Shown here piece by piece: positions 1 to 6,379 of a stretch of 26,982 nt of DNA. The position numbers and the translations under genes were made by a program. The notes beneath the pieces are model-generated. The model was not told where the DNA came from. It made no database searches and saw only the letters and a program-made list of their open reading frames with translations. Each line of letters opens with the position of its first letter. Positions within the stretch are counted from its first letter, which is position 1. This stretch comes from UBA1756 sp045130235 (GTDB lineage Bacteria; Bacteroidota; Bacteroidia; Bacteroidales; WCHB1-69). The stretch is from NCBI GenBank assembly GCA_045130235.1, contig JBGUPJ010000049.1, positions 1 through 26,982 on the forward strand. Direction: 5' to 3'.

Positions 1-1
1 A

Positions 2-610
2 CAAGAAATTGTTCCCAACGTGGAAGAAAAAATCATCACCCTGCGCAACCAGCAGGTAATCCTCGACTGCGATGTCGCTGAACTGTACGGTGTGGAGACC
101 AAACGCATCAATGAAGCGGTAAGCAACAACCCCGAGAAGTTCCCAGAGGGATACATCTTCGTACTTGATAATCAAGAATTTTCAGTTTTGCGGTCGAAAT
201 TTTCGACCGCAAAATTCCAAAAGACACGACAACTTCCCAAAGCCTTCACCGAGAAGGGCCTCTACATGCTGGCTACCATTCTGAAAAGTCCGAAGGCCGT
301 GCAGACCACCATCGCCATTGTGGAAGCCTACGCCAAGCTAAAGGAACTGTCGCGTGTGATTGTGGAAATTCCTCAGCAGGAAGAGGATACGATTGTGCAG
401 AAACAGCTGTTGCATCGTGGCGGACAACTAGTGGAAGACCTCATCACCGATATGCTGCCGAAGAAGAGCACCGAAACCTCCTTCGAACTGAATCTCGCCA
501 TGTTTAAGCTCCGTCATTCGATACGGCGAGAGGATGACGAGAAAGTCAAGCACTTGGAAGAAGAAGTGGAGCGGCTGCGGAATTTGTTGGAAGGCAGCGG
601 CGAAGCATAA
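2..610 (+). CDS. ORF6N domain protein, 5' end clipped by window
   Basis: The reading frame is already open at base 2 (Q-E-I-V-P-N-V-E-E-K). It matches the start of the second copy at 1914 (M-K-Q-Q-E-I-I-P-N), so the true ATG probably lies about 8 bases before the window; the in-frame GTG at 20 is not the start. Residues about 12-100 form an ORF6N domain (AELYGVETKRINEAVSNN, then LPKAFTEKGLYMLATIL), the KilA-N-like DNA-binding module of phage antirepressors that is common in Bacteroidales chromosomes. The C-terminal part is charged and predicted helical, ending in a coiled coil (VKHLEEEVERLRNLLEG), which suggests oligomerisation. A 29-base palindrome sits inside the domain at 186-214. The exact role is unknown; DNA binding or regulation is inferred from the family. 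Confidence 0.85.
   Translation, partial: QEIVPNVEEKIITLRNQQVILDCDVAELYGVETKRINEAVSNNPEKFPEGYIFVLDNQEFSVLRSKFSTAKFQKTRQLPKAFTEKGLYMLATILKSPKAVQTTIAIVEAYAKLKELSRVIVEIPQQEEDTIVQKQLLHRGGQLVEDLITDMLPKKSTETSFELNLAMFKLRHSIRREDDEKVKHLEEEVERLRNLLEGSGEA
186..214. repeat. Intragenic perfect palindrome in ORF6N copy 1
   Basis: The 14-base arms TTTTGCGGTCGAAA (186-199) and TTTCGACCGCAAAA (201-214) are exact reverse complements around a single T at 200. The palindrome covers about residues 65-74, where the two ORF6N copies differ in protein sequence. The core GGTCGAAA-n-TTTCGACC recurs at the same codons in the second copy. Confidence 0.9.
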
Positions 611-672
611 TTCCACCATTCCGTTGCGCGATGTGCGGCAGGCCCTCCATTTCCCACCTGCGGGCCTGCGAT
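611..672. repeat. GC-rich hairpin element A, downstream of ORF6N copy 1
   Basis: The element begins right after the ORF6N stop codon. It contains CCACCATTCCG (613-623), then CCTCCATT (644-651). GCAGGCCC (638-645) pairs with GGGCCTGC (662-669) to give an 8-bp stem. There is no U-tract, so it is not a classical terminator. The same two words recur in the same order downstream of the antitoxin at 1609-1651. Its origin is unknown. Confidence 0.5.
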
Positions 673-739
673 TACCCCTCCGTCGGGAACCGCCCCGGTA
701 TGATCATCCATGTTTGAACATAGATCAAAAAAATTATCA

Positions 740-773
740 TTTGAGATAATTTCTCAAAATTGTTGTATCTTTG
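740..773 (+). promoter_or_regulatory. Promoter and operator candidate of the TA operon
   Basis: A -7 box TATCTTTG lies at 766-773 and a -33 element TTTG at 740-743, with 22 bases between them. The inverted repeat TTTGAGA (740-746) / TCTCAAA (752-758), with a 5-base spacer, covers the -33 element. It is a plausible binding site for the HTH antitoxin (autoregulation). Start of transcription would be near 780, which rules out the in-frame upstream start at 710 and supports the ATG at 800. Confidence 0.6.
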
Positions 774-799
774 CAGCCGAAAAACTAAAACCACTTGTT

Positions 800-1279
800 A
801 TGACTAAAACTACTATCCAATCCGTTAGACAAACAGAGAAAGCCGGGTTGTTCACTATCTGTTTTGAGGGCGAAAGCTTCACTGAATTTCAGAAATTCAT
901 GATGAAAGGCAATGAGAATGCTACACTTCAACCTGACCTCCAAAAGATTCTGAACGCCTTGCAGCACATGATGGAAGCAGTGGGATTTCTTGACCGATAT
1001 TTCAGACCAGAAGGGAAATTTCGAGACAGAGTAGCTGCACTCCCAATTCAATCCAGCAAGTTGCGTCTCTATTGCTTGCGCCTGTCAGACAGCGTTTTGA
1101 TAGTCGGTAACGGAGGAACTAAGCACACAAAAAAGTACGAAGATGACACAGAACTTAACGGCTATGTGATACAACTACAAAAACTGGATGATTTGCTAAG
1201 ACTATCTGAAACCAAGGGTGAAATAACAATCGAAGAAGCCGCAATTTATGGGGTGGACGACAAACAATTTGATATATGA
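800..1279 (+). CDS. Putative type II toxin (RelE/HigB-like), 159 aa
   Basis: This is the first gene of a two-gene operon whose second gene encodes an XRE-type HTH protein; the ATGA overlap at 1276-1279 implies translational coupling. The C-terminal half (residues about 84-133: SSKLRLYCLRLSDSVLIVGNGG, then YEDDTELNGYV) has the strand-turn-strand pattern and Arg/Lys content of RelE/ParE-superfamily toxins found next to HTH antitoxins in Bacteroidales. The N-terminal 70 residues are helical and do not match a domain I recognise. The toxin-first, antitoxin-second order is that of HigBA. By family this would be an mRNA interferase, but I could not identify catalytic residues. The start was chosen because the promoter at 766-773 lies between it and the upstream in-frame alternative. 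Confidence 0.6.
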   Translation: MTKTTIQSVRQTEKAGLFTICFEGESFTEFQKFMMKGNENATLQPDLQKILNALQHMMEAVGFLDRYFRPEGKFRDRVAALPIQSSKLRLYCLRLSDSVLIVGNGGTKHTKKYEDDTELNGYVIQLQKLDDLLRLSETKGEITIEEAAIYGVDDKQFDI

Positions 1280-1584
1280 AACATTCAACTGAAACAGAAC
1301 AGCTTTTCCAGCAGACGCTTGACAACACACCGAAAGCGTTGAAACTACAGGTGGTGTGGTCGTACCAAATCGCTGACTGGATTGATGAAAGGCTCAAAGC
1401 TCGCGACCTGTCACAAAAAGAGTTTGCGAAGATGGTGGGCACATCCGAAGCGGCTGTTTCTCACTGGGTGAGTGGAGGACACAACTTCACACTCTCCACC
1501 ATTGCCAAAATCTCTGCGGCGCTAGATGCAGATGTCATCCAGATAACCGCCAGCATCCAGCAAAAGAAAACCGAAAGGGTTTAA
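1276..1584 (+). CDS. HTH (XRE/HigA-like) antitoxin, 102 aa
   Basis: The protein carries a Cro/C1-type helix-turn-helix at residues about 33-90. The pattern is IADWIDERLKARDLSQKEFA, then the turn MVGT, then a recognition helix SEAAVSHWVSG (57-67). The N-terminal 30 residues are probably the part that contacts the toxin. It overlaps the upstream toxin gene by four bases (ATGA). Members of this family repress their own operon, and an inverted repeat over the promoter at 740-758 is a candidate operator. The antitoxin role is inferred from gene order and HTH type. It could alternatively be a simple regulator with an uncharacterised partner. Confidence 0.75.
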   Translation: MKHSTETEQLFQQTLDNTPKALKLQVVWSYQIADWIDERLKARDLSQKEFAKMVGTSEAAVSHWVSGGHNFTLSTIAKISAALDADVIQITASIQQKKTERV

Positions 1585-1608
1585 TCATTCATTCCTTTCC
1601 CTTGCCAC

Positions 1609-1658
1609 CCACCATTCCGCCACGAGCGGAGCGAGGGGCGGAACCTCCATTCCCGCCT
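1609..1658. repeat. GC-rich hairpin element B, downstream of antitoxin
   Basis: It contains CCACCATTCCG (1609-1619), then CCTCCATT (1644-1651), the same words and order as element A at 613-651. TTCCGCC (1615-1621) pairs with GGCGGAA (1637-1643). The sequence between the words differs, but the length is similar (20 bases in A, 24 in B). It may be a degenerate dispersed repeat or a cassette boundary. Confidence 0.45.
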
Positions 1659-1862
1659 CATCGCATCCTCACATCAAAAAAAACTCCGAAATCAAAATTT
1701 TCTCTGCCAAAATCTGGCACAATCAAAAAATGCACATTTTTGCCCGTTTGTGGTTTTTGTCGGAATTTTTGACCATTTTTTTATCAAAAATTGCATTTTT
1801 ATTGCACTGATTTTCAATGAAATATCTTTCAATACCCCTTGAAAATGACCTTCCCGTTGTTG

Positions 1863-1870
1863 TATATTTG
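1863..1870 (+). promoter_or_regulatory. -7 box of ORF6N copy 2
   Basis: TATATTTG fits TAnnTTTG. A TTG at 1839-1841 lies 21 bases upstream as a possible -33 element. The start codon at 1914 is 43 bases downstream. The flanking sequence (GTTGTAT-n-TTTGCAG-n-CG) closely resembles the TA promoter at 762-779. Confidence 0.6.
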
Positions 1871-2105
1871 CAGACGTTAACTCATCTTATATTTCTAACT
1901 AAATCTAAAAATCATGAAACAGCAAGAAATTATTCCCAATGTGGAAGAAAAAATCATCACCCTGCGCAACCAGCAGGTAATCCTCGACTGCGATGTCGCT
2001 GAACTGTACGGTGTGGCAACCAAACGCATCAATGAAGCGGTAAGCAACAACCCAGAAAAATTTCCTGATGGTTACATCTTTGAGCTTGATAATCAGGAGA
2101 GAAAT

Positions 2106-2132
2106 GAACTGGTCGAAAATTTCGACCGGTTC
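2106..2132. repeat. Intragenic palindrome in ORF6N copy 2
   Basis: GAACTGGTCGAAA (2106-2118) and TTTCGACCGGTTC (2120-2132) are reverse complements except for one pair (T2110/G2128, a G-U wobble in RNA), around A2119. It covers residues 65-73, the same place as the palindrome in copy 1, with a shared core but different outer bases. Confidence 0.85.
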
Positions 2133-2230
2133 GAAAAACAGAAACATTCTTCTGTCTTGCCAAGGGCTTTCACCGAGAAAGGACTCTATATGCTGGCTAC
2201 CATTCTCGTCCATCCGCGCAAATTCGCGTT

Positions 2231-2281
2231 TGTAGGGCTGCCATATACTGTAGGGCTGCCATATTATGACAGCCCTACAGT
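2231..2281. repeat. Direct repeat and 12-bp hairpin at the ORF6N breakpoint
   Basis: TGTAGGGCTGCCATAT occurs twice (2231-2246 and 2249-2264). The second copy forms a perfect hairpin with what follows: ACTGTAGGGCTG (2247-2258) pairs with CAGCCCTACAGT (2270-2281), with an 11-base loop. The stop codon of the truncated ORF6N overlaps its end. It may be a small repeat element that replaced the 3' half of the gene. Confidence 0.75.
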
Positions 2282-2297
2282 GTAAATTTCCCTGAAC

Positions 2298-2316
2298 GCC
2301 ACCCCTTTATGGTGGC
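2298..2316. repeat. Small hairpin between convergent genes
   Basis: GCCACC (2298-2303) pairs with GGTGGC (2311-2316) around a 7-base loop. It lies between the 3' ends of truncated ORF6N (+) and murG (-). There is no clear U-tract on either side, so a terminator role is possible but weak. Confidence 0.35.
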
Positions 2317-2352
2317 AGGAAACGGTGGCGTAGCTATGAATCTGTTCGTCGC

Positions 2353-3456
2353 TTACAAGTTGAGAATATTCTCCACAATGGCGTCAATGGCTTGTGGCAG
2401 AGCGAACTGCGCCATGTTGCGCGACATCTCTTCGCATTTTTGTGGGTCGTTGACCAGCGTCTCGAAGGTGGGGATGAGCTTTTCGCCCGCCTCGCTGTCC
2501 TTCACAATCAGAGCCGCGCCTTTCTCCACCAACGCCATCGCATTCTTGGTCTGATGATCTTCGGCGGCATACGGGAACGGCACCAGAATCGTGGGCGTTC
2601 CGAGGATACTCAGCTCCGCAATGGCCAACGCACCCGCCCGTGAGATGATGATGTCGGCAATGCCGTAGGCGTCGTTCATATTTTTGATGAAAGGTACGAT
2701 GCGCAGCTGGTCGTTTTGTAGCATCGACAGCTCCATCTGGTTCTGCTTGTAATACGCTTCGCCGGTCTGCCAAAGTACCTGTATACCCATGTTTTTCAAC
2801 TTGTTGGCATTCTCTGCCATGGTGCGGTTGATGGTCTTGGCGCCCAGACTGCCGCCCACCACCAGCAGGGTTTTCTTGCCCGGGGTGAGTCCGAAGAACT
2901 GGTATGCCTCGGGCTTCTTTTTCTCAATGTGTAGAATCTCGTCGCGAACGGGGTTGCCGGTCTTGACGATTTTCTCGGCCGGGAAGTAGCGTTCCAGTCC
3001 GTCGTAGGCCACGCAGATTTTCTTCACCTTCGGGGCGAGCCGCTTGTTGGTGACGCCCGGATAGGAGTTCTGCTCCTGTATCAGCGTGGGAACACCTAAC
3101 TTGTGGGCAGCGTTCAGTGCGGCATAGCTGGCGAAACCGCCTACGCCGATCACCACATCGGGCTTGAACTCGCGGATGATCTGCTTGGAACGGCTGTTGG
3201 CTTTCATCAGCACAAACGGCAGTTTGATGTTTTTCCAGATGCCGCGTGGCGACAAGTCGCGGGAGATGCCATAGATGTGCAGTCCCTCGATTTTGTAGCC
3301 GGCATCGGGCACGCGCCGCATCTCCATCTTGTCGGAAGCACCGATGAACAGGATTTCTGCATCCGGCACCACTTTCTTGATTCGGTTGGCAATGGCGATG
3401 GCGGGGAAGATGTGCCCGCCGGTGCCACCGCCCGATATGATAAAACGCTGTTTCAT
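2353..3456 (-). CDS. murG: MurG, lipid II-forming GlcNAc transferase
   Basis: UDP-GlcNAc:undecaprenyl-PP-MurNAc-pentapeptide GlcNAc transferase, 367 aa, the usual length. It converts lipid I to lipid II on the inner face of the cytoplasmic membrane. The N-terminal Gly-rich loop GGGTGGH is at residues 9-15. The C-terminal half has the GT28 donor site (VVGGSLGAKTINRTM; AGALAIAELSILGTP; PFPYAAEDHQT). The ATG is 19 bases downstream of the ftcD stop, so it is probably the last gene of a DUF5063-ftcD-murG transcript. In most Bacteroidota murG sits in the division/cell-wall (dcw) cluster; no other dcw gene is visible here. Confidence 0.97.
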   Translation of the reverse strand: MKQRFIISGGGTGGHIFPAIAIANRIKKVVPDAEILFIGASDKMEMRRVPDAGYKIEGLHIYGISRDLSPRGIWKNIKLPFVLMKANSRSKQIIREFKPDVVIGVGGFASYAALNAAHKLGVPTLIQEQNSYPGVTNKRLAPKVKKICVAYDGLERYFPAEKIVKTGNPVRDEILHIEKKKPEAYQFFGLTPGKKTLLVVGGSLGAKTINRTMAENANKLKNMGIQVLWQTGEAYYKQNQMELSMLQNDQLRIVPFIKNMNDAYGIADIIISRAGALAIAELSILGTPTILVPFPYAAEDHQTKNAMALVEKGAALIVKDSEAGEKLIPTFETLVNDPQKCEEMSRNMAQFALPQAIDAIVENILNL

Positions 3457-3475
3457 AGCTTTTTATATTAAAAGA

Positions 3476-5179
3476 TTAGAAATCCAAACGCTTGTCCACC
3501 AAGTTGATAAGACGCTGTTTGTTGCGGCGGGCTTTCATCACATAGTCGTGTGCATCGCCCACAATCTGGTTGGCGAACTCTTTATCGGCCAATGAAGAGG
3601 CGTTGATTTTCACGTTCAGGTAAGCACCCGTCACAGCAGCTTCGGCGCAGAGCACGCCCACAGCGGCGTCGGTCACGGAGTTCGGGTTGCCCTTCTTGAT
3701 CATCTGTTCGCAGATGTCGAATACGTCGAACGAGCGTTTCACCGTGCGGAACGGAACCTCGGTGGCGTACTTGGTCGCCTCCTGGATGGCAGCCTTGCGG
3801 GCGGCCTTCTCCTCTTCAGTGCCTTTCGGCAGACCGAAGGCGTTCATGATCATATTGAAAGCGTTGGTATCTTCATCCACCAGATGGATGAGGTCTTCCT
3901 TGATCTGCTGACCTTTGACGGCCACCTCGGAGAAGGTTTTCCACTTGGCGTCCCAGCCGGGTTTGTGGGCCGACAGGTTGGCCACCATGGTGCCGAGGGC
4001 TGCGCCCAGCGCACCCATGTAGGCGGAGATGGAACCGCCGCCGGGAGCGGGGCTCTCCGAAGCCGTCTCGTTGGCAAAACCCTCGCAGGTCATATCTACC
4101 AGACGGTTGCCGCTCTTGTCGGCAATCATGTATTCAATCACCTTTTCGTCAGGATTGAACGGCTTGAGGTCGTCGAGGCCCATCGACTTGATGGCGATTT
4201 TCATCTTTTCGGCCTCGTCGATACCGAGCGAGCGCTGCTGCTTGGCGAGGAAGTAGTCGGCGGCATCAATCAGGGCTGACTTGGGAACGAGTCCCACAAT
4301 CTCGGTGCCGGTGATGCGGATGCCGCGGGCGCCGGCCTTGCGGCAAACCTCCTCGAAGGCGATGTGCAGCGGGGTCTCGCGCATGCTGGTGATGTTCATC
4401 GACACCTGTGCGATGCCATATTCTTTAATGAACCAGCCGATGGCCTTGGTGCCTTTCAGCGTGCCGGGAATCATGATGGTTTCACCGTTGGCGTCCTTCA
4501 TAATCTTGCCGGTAATGGGGTTGCCCTCACGCTTCGGACGGCCCTTTTCGCGCACGTCGAAAGCGATGGCGTTGGCACGGCGGGTGGAGGTGGTGTTCAG
4601 GTTGAAGTTGACGGCGATGAGGAAGTCACGGGCACCGATGGCGCTGGCACCGCTCTTGGCGACGCTCTCCGTGAACTTGTTGGGACCGAAGTCGGGCTTC
4701 CACTCCTTGGTGCAGATACGCTCTTTCAGTGCTTCATACTCGCCCTGACGGCAGTTGGCGAGGTTGCGACGCTCCGGCTTGAAGGCGGAGTTCTCGTAGC
4801 AGAACACGGGGATGCCGAGTTCATCGCCCACGCGCTTGGCCAGCTGGCGGGCAAATTCGGCGGTCTCCTCCATGGTGATATTGGAAACGGGCACGAAGGG
4901 GCACACGTCGGTGGCACCGAAGCGCGGGTGATCGCCGTGGTGGCCGCGCATGTCGATGAGTTCCTGCGCTTTGCGGATGCCGCGGAAAGCGGCCTCCATC
5001 ACGTCGTGGGGCTCGCCCACGAAAGTCACCACCGTACGGTTGGTGGAAGCACCGGGATCCACATCCAACAGGCTGATGCCTTCCACAGTCTCGATTTCGT
5101 CGGTGATTTGTTTGATGATGTCGAGGTTTCTGCCCTCGCTGAAATTAGGTACGCATTCAATCAGTTGTTTCATATTCAA
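3476..5179 (-). CDS. ftcD: Fused glutamate formimidoyltransferase / formimino-THF cyclodeaminase
   Basis: A bifunctional enzyme of histidine degradation and one-carbon metabolism, 567 aa. The N-terminal formiminotransferase (about residues 4-330) begins ECVPNFSEGRN and contains HGDHPRFGATDVCPF (H81-F95) with the likely catalytic His84. It moves the formimino group of formiminoglutamate to tetrahydrofolate. The C-terminal cyclodeaminase (about residues 355-560; ESPAPGGGSISAYMGALGA) releases ammonia to give 5,10-methenyl-THF. The fused architecture resembles that of animals. Two starts two codons apart are possible (5179 and 5173). No hutH, hutU or hutI lies in the window, so the gene is apart from the rest of the pathway here. 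Confidence 0.96.
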   Translation of the reverse strand: MNMKQLIECVPNFSEGRNLDIIKQITDEIETVEGISLLDVDPGASTNRTVVTFVGEPHDVMEAAFRGIRKAQELIDMRGHHGDHPRFGATDVCPFVPVSNITMEETAEFARQLAKRVGDELGIPVFCYENSAFKPERRNLANCRQGEYEALKERICTKEWKPDFGPNKFTESVAKSGASAIGARDFLIAVNFNLNTTSTRRANAIAFDVREKGRPKREGNPITGKIMKDANGETIMIPGTLKGTKAIGWFIKEYGIAQVSMNITSMRETPLHIAFEEVCRKAGARGIRITGTEIVGLVPKSALIDAADYFLAKQQRSLGIDEAEKMKIAIKSMGLDDLKPFNPDEKVIEYMIADKSGNRLVDMTCEGFANETASESPAPGGGSISAYMGALGAALGTMVANLSAHKPGWDAKWKTFSEVAVKGQQIKEDLIHLVDEDTNAFNMIMNAFGLPKGTEEEKAARKAAIQEATKYATEVPFRTVKRSFDVFDICEQMIKKGNPNSVTDAAVGVLCAEAAVTGAYLNVKINASSLADKEFANQIVGDAHDYVMKARRNKQRLINLVDKRLDF

Positions 5180-5214
5180 ATTATTTTTAATCTATTTTCT
5201 TAAATAATAACAAG

Positions 5215-5751
5215 TTATTCCTCCTCTCGAAGAGTCTCGTCTGACACCAGGTGGTGAATTTGCGGCAGGGCTGTCACAATACGACTCCCCCACCCCACAT
5301 GATAAAAATAATGGCAATTGGCCACCGCATTCTCTTTCGCGCTACGACTTTCTTTGGCATACAGGATAAGAAAATCCTTGAGGTCGGTATAGATGTCGGC
5401 GAGCAGTTCCGACAAGGAAGTAGGCACCGACTCGATGCTGCCTTCGTTGAGGTCAACGGTGGAGAAGAAGTCGCGGGTGTCGAAGAATTGGGCGAGACGG
5501 TAGCGGAGGGTTTCGTACTCCTCCTCGGTCACAAACCGTTCGTTGGCTGAATCATCCTGCACCTCCACAACGGGCAGCATCGCACCTTTGAGGTAAAGAG
5601 CTGGCAGGATGCTTTGCAGGAAAAGCAGGGATTGGTCGGGCGTGGTTTGCTCAATCTTGTCGATAAAAAGGCAGAACTCGGAGGCAATAGCAAAAACCTC
5701 CAACACCTGTTTGGAGCGAAGGAGGTCGTCTTGGTCTTTGAAATCGGTCAT
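5215..5751 (-). CDS. DUF5063 domain protein
   Basis: A 178-aa soluble acidic protein without a signal peptide or membrane segment. The pattern (FAIASEFCLFIDK; LPALYLKGAMLP; FVTEEEYETLRYRLAQ; ELLADIYTDLKDFLILY; NCHYFYHVGWGSRIVTALPQIHHL) matches DUF5063, an all-helical Bacteroidota family of unknown function. It is the first gene of a likely operon with ftcD (35-base gap) and murG. The terminator of the preceding gene ends only about 10 bases before this ATG, so either transcripts read through it or a promoter I cannot recognise lies very close. Confidence 0.8.
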   Translation of the reverse strand: MTDFKDQDDLLRSKQVLEVFAIASEFCLFIDKIEQTTPDQSLLFLQSILPALYLKGAMLPVVEVQDDSANERFVTEEEYETLRYRLAQFFDTRDFFSTVDLNEGSIESVPTSLSELLADIYTDLKDFLILYAKESRSAKENAVANCHYFYHVGWGSRIVTALPQIHHLVSDETLREEE

Positions 5752-5760
5752 AGCTATAAG

Positions 5761-5792
5761 AAAAAAAAGGCCATCTGTAACAGACGGCCTTT
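5761..5792 (-). terminator. Rho-independent terminator after lipoprotein 1
   Basis: On the minus strand the hairpin GGCCGTCTG-TTA-CAGATGGCC (5789-5769) has one mismatch. It is flanked by AAA/TTT pairs and followed by a run of eight T (5768-5761). It lies 18 bases after the stop of the lipoprotein ending at 5810. Confidence 0.85.
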
Positions 5793-5809
5793 AAGCTGCG
5801 GTCTGTTTT

Positions 5810-6097
5810 TTATTTTTCTTTCTTCACCATGGAGCAGGTGAGGGTGGTCACCTCATTGACATTGGTGTCAGTGATGTTCAGGTATTCACACTCACGCTTG
5901 TCGTAGATATGGTGAGCGTTCAGCATGATAGAGTCCATAGTGGCAGAATTGTTAGTGGTAGTGTTGGTGCTGTCAACCACGGTGGTATCAGTGGTAGCTA
6001 TATGGCTGACATTTTTTTTGCAGACGCACTCTTTTTGGCATGAAATCATAGAAACTACGAAAGCCAAAGCAAAGCAGATACAAAGAATTTTTTTCAT
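5810..6097 (-). CDS. Small Cys-rich lipoprotein (paralogue 1)
   Basis: A 95-aa protein with a lipoprotein signal (MKKILCICFALAFVVSMISC, modified Cys at about residue 20). The mature part begins CQKECVCKKN, continues through a Thr/Asn/Ser-rich linker (about residues 32-54), and ends with two more Cys (RECEY; TLTCSMV). The Cys pattern C-x3-C-x-C...C...C matches that of the next protein upstream, so the two are diverged tandem duplicates. Function is unknown; anchoring in the periplasm or at the outer membrane is inferred. The 31-base gap to its paralogue and the shared downstream terminator suggest one transcript. Confidence 0.75.
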   Translation of the reverse strand: MKKILCICFALAFVVSMISCQKECVCKKNVSHIATTDTTVVDSTNTTTNNSATMDSIMLNAHHIYDKRECEYLNITDTNVNEVTTLTCSMVKKEK

Positions 6098-6128
6098 GAT
6101 ATAATATTTAAGTTTTTAATTTTCAATA

Positions 6129-6362
6129 CTATTCTAAATAACAATCGATGGTGCGCACCACGCCTTCCCCATCATTGACGGTACCATTATACTCGAGGCA
6201 TTTCTTTTCAGACATTTTGCCCATATCATCGGTGCGGGAGTCGTTGGTGGTGGCAGTGACACGGGTGGTTTTGCACATACAACTTTTCTCGCAAGAGGAA
6301 AACAAAACAGCCGCAAAAAGCAAAATGGCGGCGCTGACAAGGCATTTTTTCATAACTTTCAT
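6129..6362 (-). CDS. Small Cys-rich lipoprotein (paralogue 2)
   Basis: A 77-aa protein with a signal peptide and lipobox (LFAAVLFSSC). The mature part starts CEKSCMCKTT, then a polar linker (TATTNDSRTDD), then KKCLEYNGT and a final TIDC. The five Cys align with those of the neighbour (CQKECVCKK; RECEYLN; TLTC), but the linker is about 17 residues shorter. The start may be the ATG at 6362 or the one at 6353 (MKKCLV), which gives a more typical signal peptide. A promoter box lies at 6395-6402. I do not recognise a named family. Confidence 0.7.
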   Translation of the reverse strand: MKVMKKCLVSAAILLFAAVLFSSCEKSCMCKTTRVTATTNDSRTDDMGKMSEKKCLEYNGTVNDGEGVVRTIDCYLE

Positions 6363-6379
6363 TTTAAGTATTTTATAAT

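Larger units (their letters stand above)
1585..1913. other. Gene-free stretch between antitoxin and ORF6N copy 2
   Basis: I see no credible gene here. The first part (1609-1658) is GC-rich hairpin element B. The remainder (about 1675-1830) is very A/T-rich with many short runs of T and A, and then leads into the promoter of the second ORF6N copy at 1863-1870. TTTTCAA (1811-1817) and TTGAAAA (1839-1845) form a loose 7-bp inverted repeat upstream of that promoter. Confidence 0.6.
1914..2285 (+). pseudogene. ORF6N domain protein, truncated second copy
   Basis: The first 98 residues match the ORF6N gene at the left edge of the window. Bases 1941-2016 are identical to 20-95, and similarity runs to CATTCT at 2201-2206. 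From there the frame enters unrelated sequence (VHPRKFAFVGLPYTVGLPYY) and stops at 2285, so the helical and coiled-coil C-terminal half (about 100 residues) is missing. The DNA-binding part is intact apart from a divergent segment at residues 63-80 (ERNELVENFDRFEKQKHSS). A promoter box precedes it, so a short protein may still be made and could interfere with the full-length paralogue; this is inference. The new 3' end lies in a direct-repeat/hairpin sequence. Confidence 0.75.

Noticed and set aside
20..22. GTG as start of the first ORF6N gene
   Set aside because: The frame is open upstream to the window edge and matches the N-terminus of the second copy, so the gene starts before base 1.
710..799. 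Upstream in-frame start of the toxin
   Set aside because: The promoter box at 766-773 lies inside this extension, so it would not be in the transcript.
611..2281. Integron-like attC sites or a CRISPR repeat
   Set aside because: The hairpins differ in sequence, only two related elements are seen, there is no integrase, and there is no regular repeat-spacer spacing.
4364..5203. 279-codon open frame on the plus strand
   Set aside because: It mirrors the N-terminal half of ftcD. The minus-strand product has clear catalytic motifs; this frame has a shadow composition rich in Val, Gly and His.
5156..5214. Separate promoter for ftcD
   Set aside because: No TAnnTTTG box fits; the nearest resemblance (TAATTTG, one base short) lies too close to the start codon.
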